This document shows positions 33,347 through 41,702 of a DNA stretch of 64,000 nucleotides, piece after piece. Source of the stretch: Rhodococcus qingshengii (GTDB lineage: Bacteria; Actinomycetota; Actinomycetes; Mycobacteriales; Mycobacteriaceae); the NCBI RefSeq assembly GCF_021025955.1, contig NZ_JAJNCL010000005.1, positions 1-64,000 of the forward strand, given 5' to 3'. Position 1 is the first letter of the stretch, and every line of letters begins with the position of its first letter. Position numbers and translations under genes: made by a program. The notes below the pieces were generated by a model. That model searched no databases and was not told the origin of the DNA. It saw nothing but the letters and a program-made list of their open reading frames with translations.

Positions 33347-34671
33347 CGAGATCCTCCTGTAGGGCGTTCGGCGAGGGCACGGTCGACCAGATCGGTGGCG
33401 TGGCCCAGATAGTGTGCGGGGTCGAGTAGTTCGGCGATCTCGGTTTCGCTCAGGTGCTCTGCGATGGCGGGATCACGATCCAGCCGGGTTCCGGAAGTGG
33501 CTGCCGCGGTGACGATGTCGCGTGCTCGATCTGTGTGTGCGGACAGGGCCTTGGTGACACGCTCGGCGAGAATCAGGCCACCGGTAATGTCGAGATTGCG
33601 GGCCATCGACTCAGTGTGTACTTGCAGGCCGGTGAGGCTCACGGAAAGCTGGTGCGCCGCTCCGCCTGCCAGACGCAGGAGATCGGTGACAGTTTCCCAC
33701 TCGGCGTGCCAGGGGCCCGCGGCGCGAGCGAATTCGTGATCCATGTTCGACAGGGCTGTGGCGACCAGGGCGGGAGCACGTCGCGCTGCCGCGCGGGCGG
33801 TGATCGCGGCAACCGGATTCTGCTTGTGCGGCATAGCCGATGAGCCGCCCGGAGAGCTCTCGGCGACCTCGGACAGTTCGGTGGACGCCATGACGGTGAT
33901 GTCGGTGGCGGGCTTGGAAACGGCGCCGGCGACGATACCGAGTGTGGTCGCGAGTTCTGCGATGGTCACGCGGTCGGTGTGCCAGGGAGTGACCTGCCTG
34001 GCCAGGCCGAGTTCGTCGGCCAGCGCGTCGGCGATCCTGAGCCCGTCGGGATACAACGCAGCGAGTGTTCCCGCGGCTCCGCCGAATTGAACCGGCAACG
34101 TGGACAGCACGATTTCGAGGCGAATCGCTGCGGCGTCGAGTGCCGTGAACCAACTCGAGGCCAGAAGGCCGAACGTGGTCGGAAGTGCCTGCTGGCCCAG
34201 AGTTCTCGCGACCATCGGAGTGGAGCGATGCAGGCGGGCAAGGTGGGCGGCGGAATCGGCGGCGCGTGTCAGGTCGGCAAGAACCACCGCGCCCGCGCGT
34301 CGCGTCAACAGCATGAGAGCACAGTCCATGATGTCCTGGCTGGTGGCTCCCGGATGCACCACAGAGGCAGGCACACCTTCCTGTCCCACCCTTTCGCGAA
34401 GCATCTTCACCAGCGGGATGACAGGGTTTCCACCGGCTGCCGACGCCCGGCCGAGCGCCACGATGTCCAGACCACCCGGTTGTGCGAGTTCGGCCGCAGC
34501 AGCAGCCACCGTGGCGCAATGTTCCCCGTCCGCCAATCCGACGGTGGCCATCGCGCAGCTCAGTGCGGCCTCCACGTCGAGCAGCGCGGTGACCCACGCC
34601 TGGTCGGACAGGTGCTCCGATACTCGGGTGGCCCCGAACACCGGGTCGAACAGTGCGCCGCGAGTGGGCAT
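33343..34671 (-). CDS. pcaB: 3-carboxy-cis,cis-muconate cycloisomerase
   Basis: PcaB cyclises 3-carboxy-cis,cis-muconate to gamma-carboxymuconolactone. The 442-residue protein belongs to the fumarase/aspartase superfamily, with the signature GSSAMPHKQNP near residue 280 and the HPGATSQDIMDCAL segment near 105-118. It lies between pcaG (11 bp) and pcaL (4-bp overlap). Other superfamily members such as adenylosuccinate lyase are ruled out by context. Confidence 0.94.
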   Translation of the reverse strand: MPTRGALFDPVFGATRVSEHLSDQAWVTALLDVEAALSCAMATVGLADGEHCATVAAAAAELAQPGGLDIVALGRASAAGGNPVIPLVKMLRERVGQEGVPASVVHPGATSQDIMDCALMLLTRRAGAVVLADLTRAADSAAHLARLHRSTPMVARTLGQQALPTTFGLLASSWFTALDAAAIRLEIVLSTLPVQFGGAAGTLAALYPDGLRIADALADELGLARQVTPWHTDRVTIAELATTLGIVAGAVSKPATDITVMASTELSEVAESSPGGSSAMPHKQNPVAAITARAAARRAPALVATALSNMDHEFARAAGPWHAEWETVTDLLRLAGGAAHQLSVSLTGLQVHTESMARNLDITGGLILAERVTKALSAHTDRARDIVTAAATSGTRLDRDPAIAEHLSETEIAELLDPAHYLGHATDLVDRALAERPTGGSR

Positions 34672-34682
34672 GTGTACTCCTC

Positions 34683-35324
34683 TTACAGCTCGAAGAAGGG
34701 CGTCTCGACGCCGTTCGCGTCCTCGTCCTGAACATAGACCGTCCAGGAGTACCCACCGTCGACCTTCGTTGCAACCAACTTCGCGCGTTCGCTTTCGCTC
34801 AGTGAGGACAGCACCGGATCTGTTACGTGTGCGTCGGCATCCTCGGGGAAGTACAAGCGGGTGACCAGGCGGTCGAGCATCCCTCGAGCGAAGACCGACA
34901 CGTTCACGTGTGGAGCCTCGTCCACATTCGTTTCAGTGGGCTGGGCACCGGGCTTGACGGTGTGGACCAGTGCAGTGCCAGTGGGATCCGCTGCGCTGCG
35001 GGCAAATCCGCGAAAACCAGCCGGAGTGAGGTCTACTGCTCCTCTGGGATCGTCCGGATGGTTGAAGCGTCCGAGCGTATCGGCCTGCCACGTTTCGATC
35101 ATCGCGTCGGCGACGGGTGTACGGGCACCGTCGATCACCGTGATGGCCAGCGTGATTCGTCCGGGGGTGTCGCTCGGGGCAGCGTCGGGGCCGTCCGTCC
35201 AGGGTAGGCCGATGTGCCAGTACGGTCCGACGGTCTGAGAGGGCGTGACACCGAAGGGGGCGGTGGTGAAGTCGCCGGGGACGACCGGATAAGTAGGTGC
35301 GGGCTTCGTGGTTTGATCAGTCAT
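34683..35324 (-). CDS. pcaG: Protocatechuate 3,4-dioxygenase alpha subunit
   Basis: PcaG is the non-iron-binding partner of PcaH in the ring-cleaving dioxygenase. The 213-residue protein has the intradiol fold but lacks the His-x-His iron pair, with TPSQTVGPYWHIGLPW and HVNVSVFARGMLDRL as subunit markers. ATG 35324 is chosen: it overlaps the pcaH stop by 8 bp, whereas a start at 35357 would run deeper into pcaH. It is translationally coupled to pcaH. Confidence 0.93.
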   Translation of the reverse strand: MTDQTTKPAPTYPVVPGDFTTAPFGVTPSQTVGPYWHIGLPWTDGPDAAPSDTPGRITLAITVIDGARTPVADAMIETWQADTLGRFNHPDDPRGAVDLTPAGFRGFARSAADPTGTALVHTVKPGAQPTETNVDEAPHVNVSVFARGMLDRLVTRLYFPEDADAHVTDPVLSSLSESERAKLVATKVDGGYSWTVYVQDEDANGVETPFFEL

Positions 35325-36036
35325 CGTGGTCTTCCTCGTTCTCGAATACGGAGGCATTACGGCCGCGCAGGACGATGTCGAAGCGGAACCCGAGAGCCCA
35401 GTTGGGGACTGTGGCGTCGTAGTCGAAGACGCTGACCATGCGATGGCGGGCCTCTTCGGGCACTGAGTTGTAGATCGGGTCCTGGAAGAACATCGGATCG
35501 TCGGGGAAGTACATCTGCGTCACGAGGCGCTGCGTGAAGGCCGTGCCGAACAGCGAGAAATGGATGTGTGCCGGTCGCCATGCGTTGTCGTGGTTCATCC
35601 ACGGGTAGGCGCCCGGCTTGATCGTGGTGAAGCTGTAGTGGCCGTTCGCGTCGGTGACGCAGCGACCGAGCCCGTTGAAGAACGGGTCCAACGGGGCGGG
35701 CCAGTTGTCGCCGGTGTGGCGGTAGCGTCCGCCTGCGTTGGCCTGCCAGACCTCGAGCAGTGTGTGGGGGACCGGTTTTCCGTCGCCGTCGAGTACGCGG
35801 CCGTGGACAACTATGCGCTGTCCCTGTGCTTCGCCGCCGTTGGCAGCGGTCAGGTCGTTTTCGCCGGCGCCGACGCGATCTTCGCCGAATACCGGCCCGG
35901 TGAGCTCCGTGAGCCGCTGGGGGAGCAGCTTCAGCGGTTGCTTCGGGTGGCGAAGGGAAGTCGTCTTGTAGTCCGCGAAATCGGCCGGGGCGTTGACGCC
36001 AGTCGGCCGCTGGTACCTCGGCGGTAGATGCAGCAT
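35317..36036 (-). CDS. pcaH: Protocatechuate 3,4-dioxygenase beta subunit
   Basis: PcaH carries the ferric iron and cleaves protocatechuate between its hydroxyls to 3-carboxy-cis,cis-muconate. The 239-residue protein has the intradiol ligands: Tyr in GRYRH near residue 120, a second Tyr in the YPWMNHDNAWRP region and His-Ile-His in PAHIHFS. ATG 36036 follows GAGG. It heads the minus-strand pca operon and faces pcaI across a 168-bp control region with a dyad. Confidence 0.95.
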   Translation of the reverse strand: MLHLPPRYQRPTGVNAPADFADYKTTSLRHPKQPLKLLPQRLTELTGPVFGEDRVGAGENDLTAANGGEAQGQRIVVHGRVLDGDGKPVPHTLLEVWQANAGGRYRHTGDNWPAPLDPFFNGLGRCVTDANGHYSFTTIKPGAYPWMNHDNAWRPAHIHFSLFGTAFTQRLVTQMYFPDDPMFFQDPIYNSVPEEARHRMVSVFDYDATVPNWALGFRFDIVLRGRNASVFENEEDHDD

Positions 36037-36067
36037 AGGGAACCTCGTCGTTCGGTTACGTGAAGTT

Positions 36068-36102
36068 GTTCGCAATGTGTACATGTGTTGCGCTCTGCGA
36101 AC
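36068..36102. promoter_or_regulatory. Dyad in the pcaH-pcaI divergent region
   Basis: GTTCGCA (36068-36074) and TGCGAAC (36096-36102) form a 7-bp perfect inverted repeat with a 21-bp spacer, a spacing suitable for an IclR-type regulator. It lies between the two divergent pca transcription units. PcaR binding is inferred. Confidence 0.5.
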
Positions 36103-36191
36103 AGGATAGGTCGTAGATGTGACCCAGGCAATGCCGGGGGTGGAAAATGTTCGTGATGCGGACGGGGGTTCACAATACGTACGCGTCGCGC

Positions 36192-36197
36192 TACTGT
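36192..36197 (+). promoter_or_regulatory. Predicted -10 box of pcaI
   Basis: TACTGT (TANNNT type) lies seven bases before ATG 36205, so transcription likely begins at or next to the start codon. No ribosome site is visible. Confidence 0.45.
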
Positions 36198-36204
36198 GAT
36201 CGAC

Positions 36205-36954
36205 ATGATGGACAAAGTCATTCCCACTGCTGCCGAGGCCGTCGCCGACGTGCCGGACGGCGTCACGATCGCTGTCGGAGGTTTCGGGCTCGTCGGAGTG
36301 CCGGAGATCCTCATCGATGCGCTCCTCGAGCAGGGCGCGACATCACTAGAAACGGTGAGTAATAACTGCGGAACCGACGGGTTCGGGCTCGGAGTACTCC
36401 TGGAGAAGGGGCGGATCCGCCGTACTGTCAGCTCGTACGTCGGCTCCAACAAGGAGTTCGCGCGTCAGTACCTTTCCGGTGAGCTGGAAGTAGAACTCAC
36501 GCCCCAGGGCACGCTCGCCGAGCGCATGCGCGCCGGGGGAGCGGGCATCCCCGCGTTCTTCACCCCGGCCGGCGTCGGCACCCAGGTCGCCGACGGCGGC
36601 CTGCCATTGCGCTACGACGGCAACGGCGGCATCGCAGTTGCCAGTCCGCCCAAGGAAACTCGTGACTTCGACGGCGTCACCTACGTGATGGAGCGCGGCA
36701 TCGTTGCCGACTACGCACTGGTCCATGCCTGGAAGGGCGACCGGCACGGCAACCTCGTCTATCGCGCGAGTACCCAGAACTTCAATCCGGCTGCAGCAAC
36801 GTCGGGACGCATCACCATTGCGCAGGTCGAGCACCTCGTCGAGCCGGGTGAGCTCGACCCCGCCGAGATCCACACGCCTGGCATTCACGTTCAGCGCGTT
36901 GTCCACGTCGGCCCCGTGACGGTCGGCATCGAGAATCGGACGGTACGAGCATGA
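36205..36954 (+). CDS. pcaI: 3-Oxoadipate CoA-transferase subunit A
   Basis: PcaI with PcaJ transfers CoA from succinyl-CoA to beta-ketoadipate. The 249-residue subunit has the CoA-transferase A fold, with [13 protein letters not shown]-like glycine-rich motif near residues 26-36 and the [11 protein letters not shown] block. ATG 36205 is chosen because TACTGT lies seven bases before it; GTG 36196 or ATG 36208 are alternatives. Its stop overlaps pcaJ by 4 bp. It is divergent from pcaH. Confidence 0.93.
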   Translation: MMDKVIPTAAEAVADVPDGVTIAVGGFGLVGVPEILIDALLEQGATSLETVSNNCGTDGFGLGVLLEKGRIRRTVSSYVGSNKEFARQYLSGELEVELTPQGTLAERMRAGGAGIPAFFTPAGVGTQVADGGLPLRYDGNGGIAVASPPKETRDFDGVTYVMERGIVADYALVHAWKGDRHGNLVYRASTQNFNPAAATSGRITIAQVEHLVEPGELDPAEIHTPGIHVQRVVHVGPVTVGIENRTVRA

Positions 36955-37598
36955 CTTCTGTACTACCCACCAAACTCACCCGCGAAGAGATGGCGGCCCG
37001 CGTCGCGCGCGAACTCGAGGACGGGCAGTACGTGAACCTCGGCATCGGTATGCCGACGCTGGTTCCGAACTACCTCCCGACCGACATCACCGTTGTATTG
37101 CACTCGGAGAACGGCGTTCTGGGCGTGGGGCCGTACCCCACCGAGGACGAACTCGATCCCGAGCTGATCAATGCGGGCAAGGAGACCATCACCGTTCTCC
37201 CCGGTGCGTCGTTCTTCGACTCCTCCGCGTCGTTCGGCATGATCCGCGGCGGCCAGGTCGACGTTGCCGTGCTCGGTGCCATGCAGGTCAGTGCCACCGG
37301 AGACCTCGCGAACTGGATGATCCCCGGCCACATGGTCAAAGGCATGGGCGGCGCGATGGATCTGGTCCACGGCGCAAAGCGCGTCATCGTGATGATGGAG
37401 CACGTCTCGAAGAAGGGTGAGCACAAGATCGTCGAGGAGTGCTCGCTTCCGCTGACCGGTAAGGGCTGCGTCCAGCGAATCATCACCGACATGGCCGTGA
37501 TCGACGTGACTGACGACGGTCTCCGCCTGGTGGAGACGGCGCCGGGTATCAGCGTCGAGGACGTGGTTGCTGCCACCGGAGCGAAACTGATTCTTTGA
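36951..37598 (+). CDS. pcaJ: 3-Oxoadipate CoA-transferase subunit B
   Basis: PcaJ supplies the active-site glutamate of the CoA-transferase, seen in LHSENGVLG near residues 44-52. The 215-residue length is normal. [13 protein letters not shown] and [14 protein letters not shown] are family blocks. It is coupled to pcaI by the ATGA overlap and followed by the hairpin at 37621-37659. Other CoA-transferases (acetoacetate type) are very similar, but the pca context is decisive. Confidence 0.94.
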   Translation: MTSVLPTKLTREEMAARVARELEDGQYVNLGIGMPTLVPNYLPTDITVVLHSENGVLGVGPYPTEDELDPELINAGKETITVLPGASFFDSSASFGMIRGGQVDVAVLGAMQVSATGDLANWMIPGHMVKGMGGAMDLVHGAKRVIVMMEHVSKKGEHKIVEECSLPLTGKGCVQRIITDMAVIDVTDDGLRLVETAPGISVEDVVAATGAKLIL

Positions 37599-37620
37599 CA
37601 GTCTGTTTCATCTGATGGCT

Positions 37621-37659
37621 CAGCCGCCGGGTCGTGACTTCCATCCGACCTGGCGGCTG
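37621..37659 (+). terminator. Rho-independent terminator after pcaIJ
   Basis: A 14-bp stem (37621-37634 with 37646-37659, one G-U pair) has an 11-base loop and is followed by TTTT at 37660-37663 on the plus strand. The T run overlaps the TAA of the convergent AraC gene. Confidence 0.85.
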
Positions 37660-37661
37660 TT

Positions 37662-38540
37662 TTACGCCCCGACGTCGTTCAGCTCGCTCTCGACCGGAAT
37701 CCAGAGCTCGAACCGTGCGACGGTGAAATCGTCGTTGTATTCGGTACGCATGATCTCGGGACCAGGTACGGAGCGAAAAGGGTTGGCCGGGAACCATTCC
37801 GTGTAGATATCTCGCCACAAATACTGCACAGATTCGATTGCCGACCCGTCGGCGGTGAACACGGCCCACGAGTGTGCGTCGACCGTCAGTACATCGAAAC
37901 CAGTGGGTGAAGGTTTGCCGGTGACCACTCCCAGGTAGTAATCCAGCTCTGTGCCTTCGGTTCTGGGATGCGCCACATTGTCGACGACACTGACGATTCC
38001 CGCCGGTTCCTGATCGGACAGCTCGCGCAACCCTCGCAACGCAACCTTGTCCACGGAGCGGGTGAAATCTTCGATCGCAGAATTGGGACCTTCGTGAACC
38101 AGTGGAACCCGGGTCTTGAACCCGACTACCGTCAGGGCAGGTTTGTCCACAAGCATGTAGTCCATCGGTGTGGCTCCTTCTAGTGTCACGTGAATGACAA
38201 GTTTCTGTTGTGATTTGAGAACGGCGGGAGCGCGTTTGACCGCGCCAGGGCTCACGCCGTGAAATGCGGTGAACGCTCGTGTGAAGGCTTCCGCGGACGA
38301 GTAGCCGTACTTCACGGCGGTCTCCAACACTCCTGATCTGCTGACGGACAACTCGGCACCGGCCAGGGTGAGTCGACGTCGACGGATGTATTCGGATACG
38401 GGAATGCCGGCCAGGGCCGAGAACATCCTCCGAAAGTGATATTCCGAGGTGGTTGCCAGCCTTGCCATCTCGGCTGTGTCGATCTCGCAGCTCAGATTGC
38501 TTTCGATGTAGTCGAGCGCGCGGTTCAGTCCGTCGATCAT
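37662..38540 (-). CDS. AraC-type regulator with GyrI-like domain
   Basis: This 292-residue protein has an N-terminal AraC/XylS double helix-turn-helix (about 1-105: CEIDTAEMARLATTSEYHFRRM and YIRRRRLTLAGAEL are split pieces) and a C-terminal GyrI-like small-molecule binding domain with DYMLVDKPALTVVGF and DYYLGV. Members sense drugs or amphiphiles and activate efflux or detoxification genes. It sits 154 bp before a divergent peroxidase-related gene that may be its target. It overlaps the pcaJ terminator. Confidence 0.88.
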   Translation of the reverse strand: MIDGLNRALDYIESNLSCEIDTAEMARLATTSEYHFRRMFSALAGIPVSEYIRRRRLTLAGAELSVSRSGVLETAVKYGYSSAEAFTRAFTAFHGVSPGAVKRAPAVLKSQQKLVIHVTLEGATPMDYMLVDKPALTVVGFKTRVPLVHEGPNSAIEDFTRSVDKVALRGLRELSDQEPAGIVSVVDNVAHPRTEGTELDYYLGVVTGKPSPTGFDVLTVDAHSWAVFTADGSAIESVQYLWRDIYTEWFPANPFRSVPGPEIMRTEYNDDFTVARFELWIPVESELNDVGA

Positions 38541-38694
38541 CGTGTCTTCCTGTTCACGGGTTTCACGCTACGCAGATCACTTGGGCCGTACCCGACTATC
38601 CGTGCCCGAAAAAGTAGGGCAGGAAATGCATCTGGACAACTCAGTTAATCATCATTATCTTGAATCGAACATCGATCGTTGACCAGGAGGCACA

Positions 38695-39267
38695 GTGAGC
38701 ACCCGTTTTCCGCAGGCTGAATTGACCGAGGTGCCCGAGGACATCGCCGCCAAGATTCTCGAGATCCAGGAGAAGTCGGGGTTCGTGCCCAACGTCTTCC
38801 TGATGTTCGCTCGGCGCCCAGCCGAGTTCCGGGCATTCTTCGCGTACCACGACGCGATCATGCTCAAGGAAGATTCCGCGCTCACCAAGGGTGATCGCGA
38901 AATGATCGTCACTACGATCTCTGCGGCCAACAAATGTACGTATTGCGTTGTCGCGCACGGCGCGATTTTGCGTATCTACGAGAAGAAGCCGCTGGTTGCC
39001 GACCAGGTTGCGGTCAACTATCGCACCGCAGAGATCTCCGATCGACAGCGCGCGATGCTCGACTTCGCCACCAAGGTGAACTCCGCCTCGCACGAAATCG
39101 CCGACGCCGACTTCGATGCTCTCCGTGAGCACGGCTTCGGTGACGAGGACGCGTGGGACATTGCCGCGATCACTGCATTCTTCGGGCTGAGCAATCGCAT
39201 GGCGAGCTTCTCCGGCATGCTGCCCAACCCGGAGTTCTACCTGATGGGGCGCGTTCCGCGGTCCTGA
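38695..39267 (+). CDS. Carboxymuconolactone decarboxylase/AhpD-like peroxidase-related protein
   Basis: This 190-residue protein belongs to the AhpD-like group of CMD-fold proteins, with CTYCVVAHGAILR (CxxC plus His) near residue 81. Such proteins act as peroxide-reducing or disulfide-relay enzymes; it is not PcaC. GTG 38695 follows AGGAGG. It is divergent from the AraC-GyrI regulator. The length matches the TIGR01926-type 'uncharacterised peroxidase-related' group. Confidence 0.87.
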   Translation: MSTRFPQAELTEVPEDIAAKILEIQEKSGFVPNVFLMFARRPAEFRAFFAYHDAIMLKEDSALTKGDREMIVTTISAANKCTYCVVAHGAILRIYEKKPLVADQVAVNYRTAEISDRQRAMLDFATKVNSASHEIADADFDALREHGFGDEDAWDIAAITAFFGLSNRMASFSGMLPNPEFYLMGRVPRS

Positions 39268-39400
39268 TTCCTGCGTCTCGAACATAAGCTTTCAATTTTT
39301 CGGACCGACCGGTCGTAACGTCTGGAACTCAGCCGACGAAGTAAAGGCTGTCCACGCCGGAATTGCCGTCTTCGTAAAGAAGGCCGAAAGGTTGAGCGCT

Positions 39401-41095
39401 ATGTCGGAGAAGTCCATCGCCCATTCTCGGAGGGTCCGCTCTGCGGCCGCCGGTGCCGTTCTAGCTCTCGGATTGGCGGTGGGCGGCACAGGAATTGCAT
39501 CGGCAGAGCCCGAAACCGTGTGTACCCCGAGTGCCGATCCGCTGGTGACCTGCGCCGAGGAAGAGGCAGCTGCCACCACCGACGCCGACGCGGCGACGAG
39601 CACCGAGACCACACCAGAGAAGGTTGAAGCCGGCGTCGCGGGCGCGGGCAGTGTCGAAACCGCAGGTACGGACGCCGCAGCACTGGCGGAAGCCGAAGCA
39701 AAAGCCAAAGCAGCAGCCGACGCGGCAGCGAAGGCCGCCGAAGCAGCCGCGACGGCAGGGGTCGACTCGTCCGCAGCGACAGACACTTCGGTGAAGGCGA
39801 CCGAGGCAATGACTCAGGCGAGCGTCGAGGCAACCAAGGCGGCGGTCGAATCGACGCAGGCCAAGGCGGAGGCAGGGGCCGCGGAACAGTCCGCCAAGGA
39901 AGCCGAAGAGGCAGCCAAGGTTGCGGAGTCCGCGGCGGCCGATGCGAAAGAGGTAGCAAAAACAGCTCAGGCAGAAGCAGACGCCGCCGCAGCCAAGGCT
40001 GCTGAACTCGAGGAAGCTGCGAAGGCCGCCGGTTCTGGGCCCAAGACCGAAGAGGCAGCAAAGGCGCGCGCCGAGGCTGATGCTCTGCAGGCCAAAGCCG
40101 ATGAGGCGAAGGCTGCCGCGGACGCGAACGCCAAACTGGTCGATGACAAGAACAAGGAAGCAGAGGAAGCTCTCAAGAACTGGGATTTCGCGAAGGCGTT
40201 CGCTGCGAAGGCTGAAGCGCTGGCAGCAGCGTGGAATGCCAAGCAGCTTGCAGTCACTGTGAGGGAGACTCAGAAGGTGGCCACCGCCGCCGAAACCACG
40301 GCCAAGGCAGCCGAGTCCGCGGCCGCAACCGAGGTCGAAGCTGCCACTGCCGCCCGTAAGGCCGCAGATGAAGCGGCAGCTACTGCGGCTTCCGCACGAA
40401 AGGACGCCGACGCTGCGCAGAAGGCCGCGGAGACGGCCCAGGCCGAAGCCGATGCTGCAGGGGATGCGGCCACCGACAAGCGAGCCATCGCCGACGAAAA
40501 GGCTGCCGAAGCCGCCAAGAAGGCCGAAGCTGCCGAAGCGGCGAGCAAGAAGGCGCAGGATCTCTACCTGGCCGCCGAAGACGCGAAGGCCGCAGCCGAC
40601 GCCGCAGCAGCAAAGGCCAAGGAAGCTCAGGCCGCCGCAGCCGCCGCAAAGGCCGAAGCGGATGCAGCGCAGAAGATCGTCGACGAGCTCAAGGCAAAGG
40701 GTGAGAAGGAGATCGACAGCGGAACAGGCGTCGGCGGTGAAGTGATCATCGGTGAGCACACCGACGACGGCTCCGGAGTCACGAAGGTCGACGAGACCAC
40801 CGCTGTAGTGAACAAGACCGGCGTCAAGCTGGTCGGCTACTACAACAACAAGGGCGCGTTCGACGTCGTCGACTACTACGTCACCGATGCCGACGGCGAT
40901 CCGGCACTTGCCGGAAGCCTGCCCCCCGTCGAACTTGCTCTCGGTGACACTGCAAGCAGCGCCGGCGGTAGCAGCAGTTCCAACCTGCCGGCTGTACTGA
41001 TCGGCGTCGGAGTCGTGGGCGCTGCCGCCGCAGCAGCTACGACGGTGGTTGTTCGTCGCAAGCGTCATGACGGCCCGGGCAACACGTCTGCGTAG
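39401..41095 (+). CDS. Alanine-rich coiled-coil surface protein with C-terminal anchor
   Basis: This 564-residue secreted protein has a signal peptide cut after ASA at about residue 35, a short Thr/Glu-rich piece with Cys41 and Cys51, and about 360 residues of alanine-rich coiled coil (runs of AKA, AEA and KAA). A compact beta-like segment follows near residues 430-510 (TGVKLVGYYNNKGAFDVVDY), then a Gly/Ser linker, a hydrophobic stretch starting NLPAVLIGVG and a basic tail with RRKR. This is the layout of a sorted surface protein, but no LPXTG is present; NLPAV is the closest. ATG 39401 is chosen over TTG 39392. The sortase-like gene overlaps its last 29 bases. It may span the envelope like a stalk; function is unknown. 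Confidence 0.8.
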   Translation: MSEKSIAHSRRVRSAAAGAVLALGLAVGGTGIASAEPETVCTPSADPLVTCAEEEAAATTDADAATSTETTPEKVEAGVAGAGSVETAGTDAAALAEAEAKAKAAADAAAKAAEAAATAGVDSSAATDTSVKATEAMTQASVEATKAAVESTQAKAEAGAAEQSAKEAEEAAKVAESAAADAKEVAKTAQAEADAAAAKAAELEEAAKAAGSGPKTEEAAKARAEADALQAKADEAKAAADANAKLVDDKNKEAEEALKNWDFAKAFAAKAEALAAAWNAKQLAVTVRETQKVATAAETTAKAAESAAATEVEAATAARKAADEAAATAASARKDADAAQKAAETAQAEADAAGDAATDKRAIADEKAAEAAKKAEAAEAASKKAQDLYLAAEDAKAAADAAAAKAKEAQAAAAAAKAEADAAQKIVDELKAKGEKEIDSGTGVGGEVIIGEHTDDGSGVTKVDETTAVVNKTGVKLVGYYNNKGAFDVVDYYVTDADGDPALAGSLPPVELALGDTASSAGGSSSSNLPAVLIGVGVVGAAAAAATTVVVRRKRHDGPGNTSA

Positions 41096-41684
41096 CCTCG
41101 GTCTCTCGGCGGTAGCGATCCTCGCCCTCCTCGTATCCGGATGTTCGGGCGAGAACGCGGGATCACTACCTGACCGCTCGCCGGTGCAGGCGCACATCGC
41201 GGCTGCACCGGCTTCGGTGACCGTCGATCCGGCAGAACCCGAGCGGATCGAGTTGAGGTCTGCGTCCGGGGTCACGTACCTGAGCAGTCCGTTGCACTCG
41301 GAGAAACTGATGCGCGGCGGCGAGAGTGGGCAGCAACTGAATCCTGTCGACGAACTGCCGGTGTGGTGGGGTGAGAGCGGAATGCCGGGAACGTCGACCA
41401 CACAAACAGTTGTCGTGGTCGGCCACAACTACACCACTCGCGAAGCACCGTTCCGGGCGCTCCGGGTAGTGGAGCCGGGCGATCGAATTCTCCTGGGTAC
41501 ACCGAACGGCACACTCGAGTACGACGTCGAAACAGTCGGGCCGCTGCACAAAGGTTCGCTGCTGGGCACTCACGAGTTGCGTGAATCGGTTCCGGGGCGG
41601 TTGATCCTCGCCAATTGTGATGTCGTCGAAGGAGAGTCGACCGACGACAATTACGTCGTCATCGCCCAGCTGGCAGCGCACTGA
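41067..41684 (+). CDS. Sortase-like (class E/F) lipoprotein, no visible catalytic Arg
   Basis: This 205-residue protein has a lipobox, LVSGC (Cys26), and a C-terminal sortase fold: VVVVGHNYTTREAPFRAL with His120 and RLILANCDV with Cys184. Sortases also need an Arg after the Cys; here the last 21 residues contain none, and the usual TLxTC reads LANC. It may be inactive, use another residue or be a binding pseudoenzyme. The ATG at 41067 lies within the surface-protein gene, so the two products are coupled and probably paired. Class F sortases are actinobacterial, which fits. Confidence 0.8.
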   Translation: MTARATRLRSLGLSAVAILALLVSGCSGENAGSLPDRSPVQAHIAAAPASVTVDPAEPERIELRSASGVTYLSSPLHSEKLMRGGESGQQLNPVDELPVWWGESGMPGTSTTQTVVVVGHNYTTREAPFRALRVVEPGDRILLGTPNGTLEYDVETVGPLHKGSLLGTHELRESVPGRLILANCDVVEGESTDDNYVVIAQLAAH

Positions 41685-41702
41685 ATCCGTGGCAGTGCAA
41701 GA

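Noticed and set aside
39401-41095. A classic LPXTG sorting signal in the surface protein
   Set aside because: No LPXTG in the last 60 residues; only NLPAV precedes the hydrophobic segment.
39461-41428. A 655-codon frame antisense to the surface protein and sortase genes
   Set aside because: Gly/Arg/Cys-rich mirror of an alanine-rich gene; no family features and no ribosome site.
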